DNA of 64,000 nt, taken from Phycisphaeraceae bacterium (GTDB taxonomy: Bacteria > Planctomycetota > Phycisphaerae > Phycisphaerales > UBA1924). Location of the stretch: NCBI GenBank assembly GCA_019636675.1, contig JAHBXC010000002.1, positions 248,001-312,000 of the forward strand, given 5' to 3'. The notes under the pieces are model-generated. The model was not told the DNA's origin and did not search any database. It saw only the letters and a list, made by a program, of their open reading frames with translations. Positions 45,113 to 52,581 of the stretch are shown one piece after another (within the stretch, counting starts at the first letter, position 1; the number at the start of each line of letters is the position of its first letter). Made by a program: the position numbers and the translations under genes.

Positions 45113-45577
45113 GTGCTCTTTACAGGGACCTACGAGCACACCGTCGACGAGAAGCAGCGGCTGGCGATCCCGTCGGAGATCCGCTCGCAGTGGAGCGACA
45201 GCGAAGACGGCGGCGCCTTCTTCGCGGTTCCCTGGCCTGGCGGCCTGCTCCGGCTCTACACCGAGACCCACTTCCGCAAGCTCGCGTCCAGTCGCTCCCT
45301 GACTCTGACGCCCGATGAGGACGAGGCGGAACTCCAGGCCACTTTGTTCGGCATGGCCCGGCGCCTCGAGATGGATAAGGCCGGAAGAGTCCGGCTCACC
45401 GACGACCACCTGACCCTCGCGGGTCTGACCAAGGAAGTGGTGCTCGTCGGCGCAGGAGACCGCCTCGAGATCCGCGATCGGGCCGAATGGAAGGCCAGCG
45501 TCGCGGACCGACTGAACCAGCTGCCGGAGCTCATCCGGCGCATCAACGCCAGGAAACAGCCCGACCATCGAGGCTGA
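45113..45577 (+). CDS. mraZ: Transcriptional regulator MraZ
   Basis: The 154-residue protein starts with GTG at 45113 (VLFTGTYEHTVDEKQRLAIP), the standard MraZ opening. Two SpoVT/AbrB-like halves are seen, the second around RLEMDKAGRVRLTDDHL. MraZ normally heads the division/cell-wall cluster and represses it. Here no rsmH or ftsL follows; the next 417 bases hold only a structured non-coding segment, and the mur genes lie on the opposite strand facing it. Upstream TGGG repeats suggest autoregulation. Confidence 0.95.
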   Translation: MLFTGTYEHTVDEKQRLAIPSEIRSQWSDSEDGGAFFAVPWPGGLLRLYTETHFRKLASSRSLTLTPDEDEAELQATLFGMARRLEMDKAGRVRLTDDHLTLAGLTKEVVLVGAGDRLEIRDRAEWKASVADRLNQLPELIRRINARKQPDHRG

Positions 45578-45963
45578 CACCCCGACCTCCACACGCCCGT
45601 CGTCGCGGAACACGCGACACGAGGCCTTCAAGGACGACCCGGCCCGGCGCAAGGACGCGCAGGGCAGACTCGCAAGGACGCGAGTCGAGACCGATGCCCG
45701 ACGGGTGTGCGTGGGCCACCCTTCGGGCGACTGACTGATCGACTCCGGCGCGCACGGACGCGCGACCTCGGACGACCTCGCGAGATTCACGACGCACGGA
45801 CGCGTCAGACGGATCGAACGAGGACAACCCAACGACGCGGCCCGGCGGGGCGCTCCCGTCTGCCCCGCCGCGCCGCGTCAAGGGTCACCCGGTCCGGGAC
45901 ACCCGGAGCATGTTTCAGACCACGCCGCGACGGAATCCCCTTCCGTCGCGGCGTTGTATTTTT
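45578..45963 (+). ncRNA. Candidate CsrB/RsmZ-like CsrA-binding RNA (or structured mraZ 3' UTR)
   Basis: The 417 bases between mraZ and greA hold no credible gene. By eye the plus strand folds into hairpins at 45602-45618, 45623-45644, 45647-45660, 45667-45686, 45696-45728, 45749-45764, 45791-45806 and 45843-45870, ending in the terminator at 45922-45963. Five of them (45623, 45647, 45667, 45749 and 45791) present the hexaloop AAGGAC or ACGGAC closed by C-G, that is CANGGACG each time. This is the known CsrA/RsmA site form. I saw no promoter of its own, so it may be part of the mraZ message. Confidence 0.6.
45922..45963 (+). terminator. Terminator of the mraZ/structured RNA transcript
   Basis: A perfect 14-bp stem (45922-45935 with 45941-45954) with a 5-base loop TCCCC is followed by TGTATTTTT. 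It is the strongest hairpin in the window and points in the plus direction. Confidence 0.95.
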
Positions 45964-45994
45964 CAGAGGGAATGGGGAGCAGGGGGGAGGGGGG

Positions 45995-46462
45995 TCAGGC
46001 GAGGATCTCGACGACCTCGAAGCGCTTGACGCCTCGCGGCGCGTCGACGCGCACCGTGTCGCCCACGCGCGACTTCATCAGGGCCTCGCCCATGGGGCTG
46101 TTGACCGAGACCTCGACGTACTCGAGGGTGACCTTGCCGGAGGGCTCGCCCACGAGCTTGTAGAGGTCGTCGTCGCCGCGGTCGAGGTCCTTGAGGCGCA
46201 CGGTGGAGCCGATGAAGACGATGGTCTCCATGCCTTCCTGCTTCTCGACGACCTTGGCGCCGGCGAGGCGTTCCTCGAGCCGGCGGACCTCGGCCTCGTT
46301 CATGGCCTGGTCCTCGCGGGCGGCGTGGTAGTCGCCGTTCTCTTTGAGGTCTCCGAGAGCGCGCGCCTCCTCGATGCGCTTGGCGATCTCGGGCCGGACC
46401 TTCTTCAGTTCGGCGAGTTTCGCGGAGAGGGAGGCGTGCTCTTCGGGCGTGAGGAATTCCAT
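45995..46462 (-). CDS. greA: Transcription elongation factor GreA
   Basis: The 155-residue protein starts MEFLTPEEHASLSAKLAELK, the normal GreA opening. The coiled-coil N-domain has ARALGDLKENGDYHAAREDQ with the two acidic tip residues (DLKEN, DYHAAR), and the C-domain ends in FEVVEILA. It rescues stalled RNA polymerase. It is convergent with mraZ and the structured RNA, and the same strand upstream carries the mur genes. Confidence 0.95.
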   Translation of the reverse strand: MEFLTPEEHASLSAKLAELKKVRPEIAKRIEEARALGDLKENGDYHAAREDQAMNEAEVRRLEERLAGAKVVEKQEGMETIVFIGSTVRLKDLDRGDDDLYKLVGEPSGKVTLEYVEVSVNSPMGEALMKSRVGDTVRVDAPRGVKRFEVVEILA

Positions 46463-46551
46463 GGGGTCGGGTCCGGATGCGAGAAACGAAGCGGCGAAAG
46501 AACAACCGGGCCGCGTGGGGTCACGCGCCCGGTGAATGGGCTGACGATGGC

Positions 46552-47400
46552 TCAACTGTAGCCGGAAACCGCCCGGTCGGGGCGGGGGCGCCGGGGGCTG
46601 CTGGGGCGACGGGGCCCTCGTCCGCTGGCGGCGCGCAGGGCGTCGGCGATTCCGGCGAGCAACCACAGCGCCAGCGCCGGCGCCAGCGGCAGCAGAACGA
46701 GTCTCCACGCGAGGTCGTCGGGGTACGGGCCGGCCGGGCTGGGATGCGAGGAGATCGCGAACGGCGCGCCGAAGGGCGAGAGCAGCAGCGCGACGCGCCA
46801 GCCCTCAGCGTCGAGCGGCGCGCCGGCATGCGCTGCGCCCCAGGCGTTCGCGAGCCCACCAGCCAGCGAGGCGGCACAGACGCCCAGGATCGCGAGCATC
46901 GAGAGCCCGCGGGCCGCGCCGCCCTCCCATCGCGTCGCGAGCGCGATCGCGCCGCCCACGAGGAGCGTCCACGACGCGACCGCAACGAGCATCGCGCCCG
47001 AAGCGTGCCAGTGCCAGCGCGTGAGGATCGAGGTCGAGCCGACGATCGCCAGACAAGGCGTGAGCACGATGAGCACGTCGACGAGCGCCGCCTTCGTGGG
47101 ATTGCGCGGGGGCGCCTGGCTCAGCCGGAACATCGGCCAGACGACCGCAACGCCCAGGCACAGCATGGCGACGAGCATGCGCGACGAGGTGCGGATGTGC
47201 ATCAGGTCGAACGAGAGCGAGAACGCCGGGCGAAAGAGCGTGACGGCGCACGCGCCCAGCAGGTAGCAAGACCACAGCAGCGCGAACCCTCGCGGCTCGC
47301 CGCGCCGGTGCGCCCAGCGGTCGGGGCGGTCCTTGGGCGCACCGATGAGCCACTCCTCGGGCGGCGGGTAGTCATCCTGATCCGGGGGACGGTCGCTCAC
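46552..47400 (-). CDS. Membrane protein of unknown function
   Basis: The 282-residue protein starts with GTG at 47400 and has a hydrophilic N-terminus (DYPPPEEWLIGAPKDRPDRW). About six or seven hydrophobic segments follow, for example LLWSCYLLGACAVTLF, MLVAMLCLGVAVVWPMF, and LVLLPLAPALALWLLAGI. The C-terminal tail is proline/arginine-rich. No known motif. It lies 18 bases downstream of the ftsQ-like gene, so it shares the mur/ftsQ message. Confidence 0.65.
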   Translation of the reverse strand: MSDRPPDQDDYPPPEEWLIGAPKDRPDRWAHRRGEPRGFALLWSCYLLGACAVTLFRPAFSLSFDLMHIRTSSRMLVAMLCLGVAVVWPMFRLSQAPPRNPTKAALVDVLIVLTPCLAIVGSTSILTRWHWHASGAMLVAVASWTLLVGGAIALATRWEGGAARGLSMLAILGVCAASLAGGLANAWGAAHAGAPLDAEGWRVALLLSPFGAPFAISSHPSPAGPYPDDLAWRLVLLPLAPALALWLLAGIADALRAASGRGPRRPSSPRRPRPDRAVSGYS

Positions 47401-47418
47401 GCGTGATTGTTCGCACGC

Positions 47419-48372
47419 TCAGCGGGTCTGGGTCTGGTCGATGTAGACGTGGGCGCCGAAGATCTCGATCCGCTGGGCCCCGTTGTCGATGCGCCCCTGC
47501 CCGGCGCCCGCCATCTGGACGAGCCGGGCGACCTTCTCCGCGGCGCGGACCTCGCCGGGCTTCTCGTCGCCCGGGGCGCTGCCCCAGACGATGCGCGAGC
47601 CGGTGTCGGTGACGATCAGCAGGCGCTGGCGCTGGCGGTACTCGGAGGCGTCGATCCCGGCGATCTGGCGCATGAGGTGGGGCGTCGGGCCGAACGCGCG
47701 CCGCAGCTCGGCGAGCAGCGCGAGCGAGGCCGGCACGTCGCCGCCGCGCCAGCGACGCCCGTACGCGAACCCGCGCGCCTCGTTCTCGGGCGGGCCGAAC
47801 TGCGGGTTGAGGATGACGGGGATGCCCGGCCCTGCGCCGCCCGTCGGGTACGACAGGGGCAGCAGCTCGCCCGACGCGCCGACGAGGTGATCGCGATCGT
47901 TGACGCGCACCGCGGCGACCGGGGTGCGCCACTCGCCGCGCACGCGCACCGTGTTCTCGGGCAGGCGCCGGACTTCCGTGACGCGGCTGAACCACCCGGA
48001 CGCGTCGAGCGTCGCACGCAGCGCCTCGAGCGAGTCGCGATCGAACACATCGGTCGACACCGTCTGGACGACCAGGTGCTCGAGCCGGCGCTGCTCGCTG
48101 GGGGGCAGCCATGTCGCGTTCGCGTCGCCCGGGATCGCCGGGTACTCGATCTTCGGTGTGACCGGCGCGGCGCGCAGCGTCGTGACGCGTTCCTTCAGCG
48201 GGCCGGCGCCCACGCCCGCCGTCAGCGCCAGGCCGACCCAGACGACGGCGAGCGTCGCGTTCGCGAGACGGCGCGGCTGCGAGAACCACGCCCCCCCCGA
48301 ACGCAGCCGGGACGCGAGCGAGGGCCCTGCGGCTCTCTTTTTCGGCTTCTTCGGGGCGGCTTTCCTGGCCAT
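47419..48372 (-). CDS. ftsQ: FtsQ-like cell division protein
   Basis: The 317-residue protein has a basic N-terminus (MARKAAPKKPKKRA), one transmembrane segment (about 38-55, LANATLAVVWVGLALTAG) and a periplasmic part. A POTRA-like first half contains DSLEALRATLDASGWFSRV and VRRLPENTVRVRGEWRTPVA. Its place after murC-murB-ddl is the usual ftsQ position. Sequence alone supports the call moderately; the context is strong. No ftsA or ftsZ follows, which fits the known loss of FtsZ in many planctomycetes. Confidence 0.75.
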   Translation of the reverse strand: MARKAAPKKPKKRAAGPSLASRLRSGGAWFSQPRRLANATLAVVWVGLALTAGVGAGPLKERVTTLRAAPVTPKIEYPAIPGDANATWLPPSEQRRLEHLVVQTVSTDVFDRDSLEALRATLDASGWFSRVTEVRRLPENTVRVRGEWRTPVAAVRVNDRDHLVGASGELLPLSYPTGGAGPGIPVILNPQFGPPENEARGFAYGRRWRGGDVPASLALLAELRRAFGPTPHLMRQIAGIDASEYRQRQRLLIVTDTGSRIVWGSAPGDEKPGEVRAAEKVARLVQMAGAGQGRIDNGAQRIEIFGAHVYIDQTQTR

Positions 48373-48425
48373 GGCTGGTGCGCCTCCTTGCGCAGGGTCG
48401 TCGCGGGCGCGCGGGCCCGGTGGTG

Positions 48426-49376
48426 TCAGTGGTGGACCGCGTGGCTGTCGCGCATCGCGCATCGCGCGAGCTGCGCGCACAGGTCGGGCATCTCGAGCCC
48501 GATGTGCTTCGAGGCCATCGGGACGAGCGAGTGGTCGGTGAACCCCGGCATGGTGTTGATTTCGAGCAGCACTGGCTCGATCGTGTTTCCCCGGACGGGC
48601 TCGTCCGGCAGGATGAAATCGGCCCGCGCGAGGTGGCGCACGCCCAGCTCGCGCGCGAGCGTGAGCGACGCGCGCTGGATCTCGTGCACGAGCCACGGGT
48701 CGAGGTCGGGCTCGACGACGTACCGCGTGTCGTTGCGGTTGTACTTCGCTTCGTAGTCGTAGAAGCCGTCCTTGGGCGTGATCTCGATCAGAGGCAGCGC
48801 CGTCAGCCCCTCGCCGCTGTCGATGAGCCCGGCGGTGAGCTCTCGCCCCTTGATGAACGGCTCGATCAGCGCGGCGCGCCCCGACGCACGGGTCGCGTCT
48901 CGCGCGAGAACCCATTCCTCGCGAGTCCTGCAGATGTGCAGGCCGATCGTCGAGCCCTCGAAGTTCGGCTTCAGCACCAGCGGCAGCCGGATGGGGGGCT
49001 CGTCGTCGTCGGGGTTGAACACGCCGCCCCCCGGGACGAAGAGCTCCGCGCGGGCGGCGGCGAGTTTCGTCGCGAGCTTGTCCATCGCGAGGCGCGCCGC
49101 CGACGGGCCGCAGCCCACGTACGGGCGCCCGTCCGCCTCAAGGATGTCCTGCATCGGCCCGCCCTCGCCCCAGGGGCCGTGGAGCAGGGGCCAGACGACA
49201 TCGGCCGGTCGCGCGCGCAGATCGCGGGCGCTTATCCGATCGATGACGACCTTCTCAGCGGTGAAGTCAGACGAGGCGTTGAGCGCGTCGGCGACGGCGG
49301 CGCCGCCGCGCAGCGAGACCTCTCGCTCGGCGTCCGGCCCGCCGCAGAGCACGAGGACGTGTGCTTGGCTCGTCAC
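48426..49376 (-). CDS. ddl: D-alanine--D-alanine ligase
   Basis: The 316-residue ATP-grasp ligase makes the D-Ala-D-Ala dipeptide of peptidoglycan. Motifs are LCGGPDAEREVSLRGG near the N-terminus, LPLVLKPNFEGSTIGLHICR, and near the end ARADFILPDE and LLEINTMPGFTDHSLVPM. The GTG start overlaps the murB stop as GTGA. It is in the order murC, murB, ddl, ftsQ. Confidence 0.95.
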   Translation of the reverse strand: MTSQAHVLVLCGGPDAEREVSLRGGAAVADALNASSDFTAEKVVIDRISARDLRARPADVVWPLLHGPWGEGGPMQDILEADGRPYVGCGPSAARLAMDKLATKLAAARAELFVPGGGVFNPDDDEPPIRLPLVLKPNFEGSTIGLHICRTREEWVLARDATRASGRAALIEPFIKGRELTAGLIDSGEGLTALPLIEITPKDGFYDYEAKYNRNDTRYVVEPDLDPWLVHEIQRASLTLARELGVRHLARADFILPDEPVRGNTIEPVLLEINTMPGFTDHSLVPMASKHIGLEMPDLCAQLARCAMRDSHAVHH

Positions 49377-50353
49377 GCGAGGGTCCCGCGCGAATCGCCC
49401 CGCTTCCAGACCACGACCTCCGGCTCGAGCGCGACGCCGTGGACCTGCGCGACGCGTTGCTGGATGGCGCTCATGAGGTTGAGCACATCGGTCGCGGTGG
49501 CGCCCTTGTCGACGACGAGGAAGTTGGCGTGGACCTGGCTGACGGACGCGCCGCCGGCCCGGAAGCCCTTGAGCCCGGCCTTGTCGATGAGACGCCCGGC
49601 GCTGACGCGCTCCATCTCGCCGGTGGTCGGGTCACGCATCGTGGGGTTCTTGAAGGCGCATCCGGCGGAGCTGTCGCCCATGGGCTGCGAGCCCTTCTTG
49701 TAGGCCATGATCTCCTTGAGGCGCTCGCGCAGCGAGAACTGATCGGCCGCGAAGGTCAGCTCGAGCTCGACGCCCGTGACGATCGCGCCGCGCAGGCCTT
49801 TGCGATACTCGAACCCGATCTCGTCGTGGGTGTAGGAGCGCGTCTCGCCCTCGAGGGTGACGGCCTCGACGGCGCGCACGATGTCGGCGATCTGCCCGAA
49901 CGCGCCGCCGGCGTTCATCGCGATCGCGCCGCCCAGCGTCGCCGGGATGCCGGCGAGCGCCTCGAGCCCCATCAGGCCGCGCCGCACCGATTCGGTGACC
50001 ATCTCCATCAGGCGCGCGCCGCCCTGCGCACGCACGACGAACTTCTGTCGCGGCTGCGCGCCGTTCGTGTCGGGCCACTCGACGCGCTCGAGCTTCGACA
50101 GCGACACAACCAGCCCGTCCACGCCCTCGTCGGCAACGAGCAGGTTCGCGCCGTCGCCCAGCACACGCACCGGCGCGACGCCCTTCTCGTGCGCCCAGCG
50201 CAGCAGCGCCGCCAGCTCGTCGAGCGAGTCGGGGGTCGCGAAAAGATCGGCGGACCCGCCCACGCCGAACCAGGTCGGGATCGGCGCGTTCGGTTCGATC
50301 AGGCAGGGGGCGTCGTCGAGTCGGTGCTGCATAGGGGAACCCACGGGGGACAT
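49373..50353 (-). CDS. murB: UDP-N-acetylmuramate dehydrogenase (MurB)
   Basis: The 326-residue FAD enzyme reduces UDP-GlcNAc-enolpyruvate. Seen are NAPIPTWFGVGGSADLF, the FAD-binding LGDGANLLVADEG, GIPATLGGAIAMNAGGAFG, and the catalytic serine in MGDSSAGCAFKNP (type I/II feature). Start at ATG 50353, 7 bases after the murC stop, with AAGGAG 10 bases upstream; an ATG at 50332 is also possible. Confidence 0.94.
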   Translation of the reverse strand: MSPVGSPMQHRLDDAPCLIEPNAPIPTWFGVGGSADLFATPDSLDELAALLRWAHEKGVAPVRVLGDGANLLVADEGVDGLVVSLSKLERVEWPDTNGAQPRQKFVVRAQGGARLMEMVTESVRRGLMGLEALAGIPATLGGAIAMNAGGAFGQIADIVRAVEAVTLEGETRSYTHDEIGFEYRKGLRGAIVTGVELELTFAADQFSLRERLKEIMAYKKGSQPMGDSSAGCAFKNPTMRDPTTGEMERVSAGRLIDKAGLKGFRAGGASVSQVHANFLVVDKGATATDVLNLMSAIQQRVAQVHGVALEPEVVVWKRGDSRGTLA

Positions 50354-50360
50354 GCGTCGC

Positions 50361-51956
50361 TCACTCCTTCGAGCCGGTGTCGATCTTGAGGTACCCGTGG
50401 GCGATCTGCCACACCGGGCCGGCGCCCATGACGACCAGCAGGTCGCCCGGGCGGCACATGACTTCGAGCTGTTCGATGATCGCCTCGAACGGGTAGAGGT
50501 GCATCGCCTGGATCTTCCGCTTGCGCAGGCGGTCCACAAGGTCCGCGGCGCTCACGCGCGTCTTCTCGATCTCGCTGTCGCGCACGAAATAGATATGCGG
50601 CACGATCACCACGTCCGCCTGGCTGAACGCCTGGGCGAATTCTTCGAGCAGGAAACGCGTGCGGCTGTGCTGGTGGGGCTGGAAGACGCAGATCAGCCGC
50701 CCGTCGCGCTCTTCGGGGCGCTCGTGGTCGCGCAGCGCGCGCAGCGTGGTCTCGACTTCGGTGGGGTGGTGCCCGTAATCGTCGTACACGCGCACCCCCG
50801 AGCGGTCGCCCAGGTACTGCAGGCGCCGATCGACGCCGCGAAACCCCGACAGCGCCTCCGCCGCTTTCTTCGGGTCGGCCCCGAGGTAGGTCGCCAGCAC
50901 GCACGCGATGGCTGAGTTGATCGCGTTGTGCTCGCCCGGCATCTGGAGCAGCCAGCCGGCGACCGCTTCGCGATCGTGGTGGAGCACGACGCGACGGGTC
51001 TGGGCGTCGTACTCGATCACCCAGTCGGCGCCCGGCGCGAAGCCGATGGTCTCGATGCGCGCGCGCACGCCGGCGGTCACCTCGCGACGGTGCGCTCCCT
51101 CGTGGGCGATGAGCAGGCGCCCGCCCTCGTCGGCAGCGGGCAGCAGCAGCGCGAACTCCCGGAACGACTGCACGACGGCGTCGAGCGACCCGTAGATGTC
51201 GAGGTGGTCCGCCTCGACGCTCGAAATCGACGCGATCGTGGGGTGCAGGTTGTGGAACGAGCGGTTGAACTCGCACGCCTCGGCCAGCAGCGCGCCGGGC
51301 CGGCCCGCGAGGTCGCCGGTGGGGATCGTCGCGCCGCCCAGCCGGAAGCCGGTGGGGGTCTTCCCATCGGCCGACAGCTGCGCGCAGGTCGCGCCGACGA
51401 TGACGGTCGGGTCGATGCCGGCGTGCGTGAGCGCGACGCCAAGCATCGCGGTCGTCGTCGACTTGCCGTGCGTGCCGGCGATCGCGACGCCGGTCGTGCC
51501 CAGCATGCACTGGCCCAGCGCCTCGGCGTAGGACAGGACGGTCAGCCCGCGCCGGGTGGCTTCCATGTGCTGGGGGTTGTCGGGCTTGATCGCGGCCGAC
51601 GCGACGACGACATCCACCTCGTCGGGGATGCCGCCGGCTGTCTGATCGAACCCCACGCGCACGCCGCGCCGGTTGAGGTGGTCCGTGACGGGGGAGGGGG
51701 TCGTGTCGGACCCGGCGACGATCCCGCCGCGCGCCTGCAGCATCTGCGCGAGCGCCGACATCCCGGCCCCTCCGACGCCCATCAGGAAGCAGCGCTTCCC
51801 GGCGACGTCGAACGCGCGGCCGGCGCGCGCGCCGCCCGAAGGGGATGAAGCCGGGTTGGAAGGATTGGACGCTGGCACGATCGGGGTGGCGGGAGTCGGG
51901 GCGTTCACCAAGTGTAAATCGGTCGGACGCGCAGCGACGGGCGAACGAATCGACAT
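50361..51956 (-). CDS. murC: UDP-N-acetylmuramate--L-alanine ligase
   Basis: The 531-residue Mur ligase adds L-alanine to UDP-MurNAc. The N-terminal domain has GVGGAGMSALAQML, then the P-loop GTHGKSTTTAML and the central EADHLDIYG. The C-terminal part has FQPHQHSRTRFLLEEF. An N-terminal extension of about 45 residues, proline/alanine-rich, makes it longer than usual. It is the first gene of murC-murB-ddl-ftsQ and is divergent from the Nudix gene across only 31 bases. Confidence 0.94.
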   Translation of the reverse strand: MSIRSPVAARPTDLHLVNAPTPATPIVPASNPSNPASSPSGGARAGRAFDVAGKRCFLMGVGGAGMSALAQMLQARGGIVAGSDTTPSPVTDHLNRRGVRVGFDQTAGGIPDEVDVVVASAAIKPDNPQHMEATRRGLTVLSYAEALGQCMLGTTGVAIAGTHGKSTTTAMLGVALTHAGIDPTVIVGATCAQLSADGKTPTGFRLGGATIPTGDLAGRPGALLAEACEFNRSFHNLHPTIASISSVEADHLDIYGSLDAVVQSFREFALLLPAADEGGRLLIAHEGAHRREVTAGVRARIETIGFAPGADWVIEYDAQTRRVVLHHDREAVAGWLLQMPGEHNAINSAIACVLATYLGADPKKAAEALSGFRGVDRRLQYLGDRSGVRVYDDYGHHPTEVETTLRALRDHERPEERDGRLICVFQPHQHSRTRFLLEEFAQAFSQADVVIVPHIYFVRDSEIEKTRVSAADLVDRLRKRKIQAMHLYPFEAIIEQLEVMCRPGDLLVVMGAGPVWQIAHGYLKIDTGSKE

Positions 51957-51975
51957 TTCCGCGAGGGCGGCGGGC

Positions 51976-51981
51976 TATTCT
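51976..51981 (+). promoter_or_regulatory. -10-like hexamer TATTCT before the Nudix gene
   Basis: TATTCT lies 6 bases before the Nudix ATG, within the 31-base gap to the divergent murC. There is no Shine-Dalgarno. Confidence 0.4.
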
Positions 51982-51987
51982 CCGCCG

Positions 51988-52506
51988 ATGCCCGACCAAT
52001 CCACCCCGACCACGCCGCTTCCCTACAAGATCGCTGTCCTCACCGACCTGCGCGATGCGCAGGGGCGGATCCTCCTCATCCGGCGCAAGAAGCACCCCAA
52101 CTTCGGGATGTGCTCGCCCATCGGGGGCAAACTCGACATGCACACCGGCGAGAGCCCGGCCCAGTGCGCACGGCGCGAGATTCTCGAGGAAGCCGGCATC
52201 GAGGTCCCGATCGAGCGACTCCGGCTCGCCGGCATGATCAGCGAGACCGCGTTCGAGGGCAACGGGCACTGGCTCATCTTCTGGTATCGCGTCCTGGGCG
52301 CCGTCGAGGTCCAGACCCAGGAGATCCGCGAGGGCTGGCTCGAGTGGCACGATCCTTCCACGATCGAGTCCCTCCCCCTCCCCGAAACCGACCGACGCAT
52401 CATCTGGCCCCTCGTGAACAAGCACGAGGGCGGCTTCTTCGCCGTCCATATCGACTGCGGCAAGGACCCGACCGACCTCCGCTGGGTCGTCGAGCAGGCG
52501 GACTGA
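51988..52506 (+). CDS. Nudix hydrolase
   Basis: The 172-residue protein has a Nudix domain (about 12-150). The Nudix box reads GGKLDMHTGE followed by SPAQCARREILEEAGI. The catalytic REILEE part is normal, but the segment between GG and GE has six residues instead of the usual four, a two-residue insertion (HT or MH). The rest (RRKKHPNFGMCSPIGGK before it) is typical of small pyrophosphohydrolases. Substrate unknown. It is divergent from murC. Confidence 0.85.
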   Translation: MPDQSTPTTPLPYKIAVLTDLRDAQGRILLIRRKKHPNFGMCSPIGGKLDMHTGESPAQCARREILEEAGIEVPIERLRLAGMISETAFEGNGHWLIFWYRVLGAVEVQTQEIREGWLEWHDPSTIESLPLPETDRRIIWPLVNKHEGGFFAVHIDCGKDPTDLRWVVEQAD

Positions 52507-52565
52507 CCCCCCGGCCGCCACTCGGTCCGGATCTTCACGCAACCGGGGAGGGCGCATCCCCGATC

Positions 52566-52571
52566 TATACT
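52566..52571 (+). promoter_or_regulatory. -10-like hexamer TATACT before the NfeD-type protease gene
   Basis: TATACT lies 10 bases before the ATG at 52582. The same hexamer in CTCTATACTCC lies about 50 bases before floA, where AAGGAA serves as Shine-Dalgarno. Confidence 0.42.
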
Positions 52572-52581
52572 TCAACGAACG

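Noticed and set aside
45487-45881. Small open frames over the segment after mraZ, both strands
   Set aside because: Low-complexity arginine-rich translations with no start signals. The segment is better explained as structured RNA with a terminator.
45578-45963. Known housekeeping RNA such as RNase P RNA, tmRNA, SRP RNA or 6S RNA
   Set aside because: None of the invariant cores I know of for these RNAs is visible, for example no GAGGAAAGTCC for RNase P and no tag frame ending in a stop for tmRNA.
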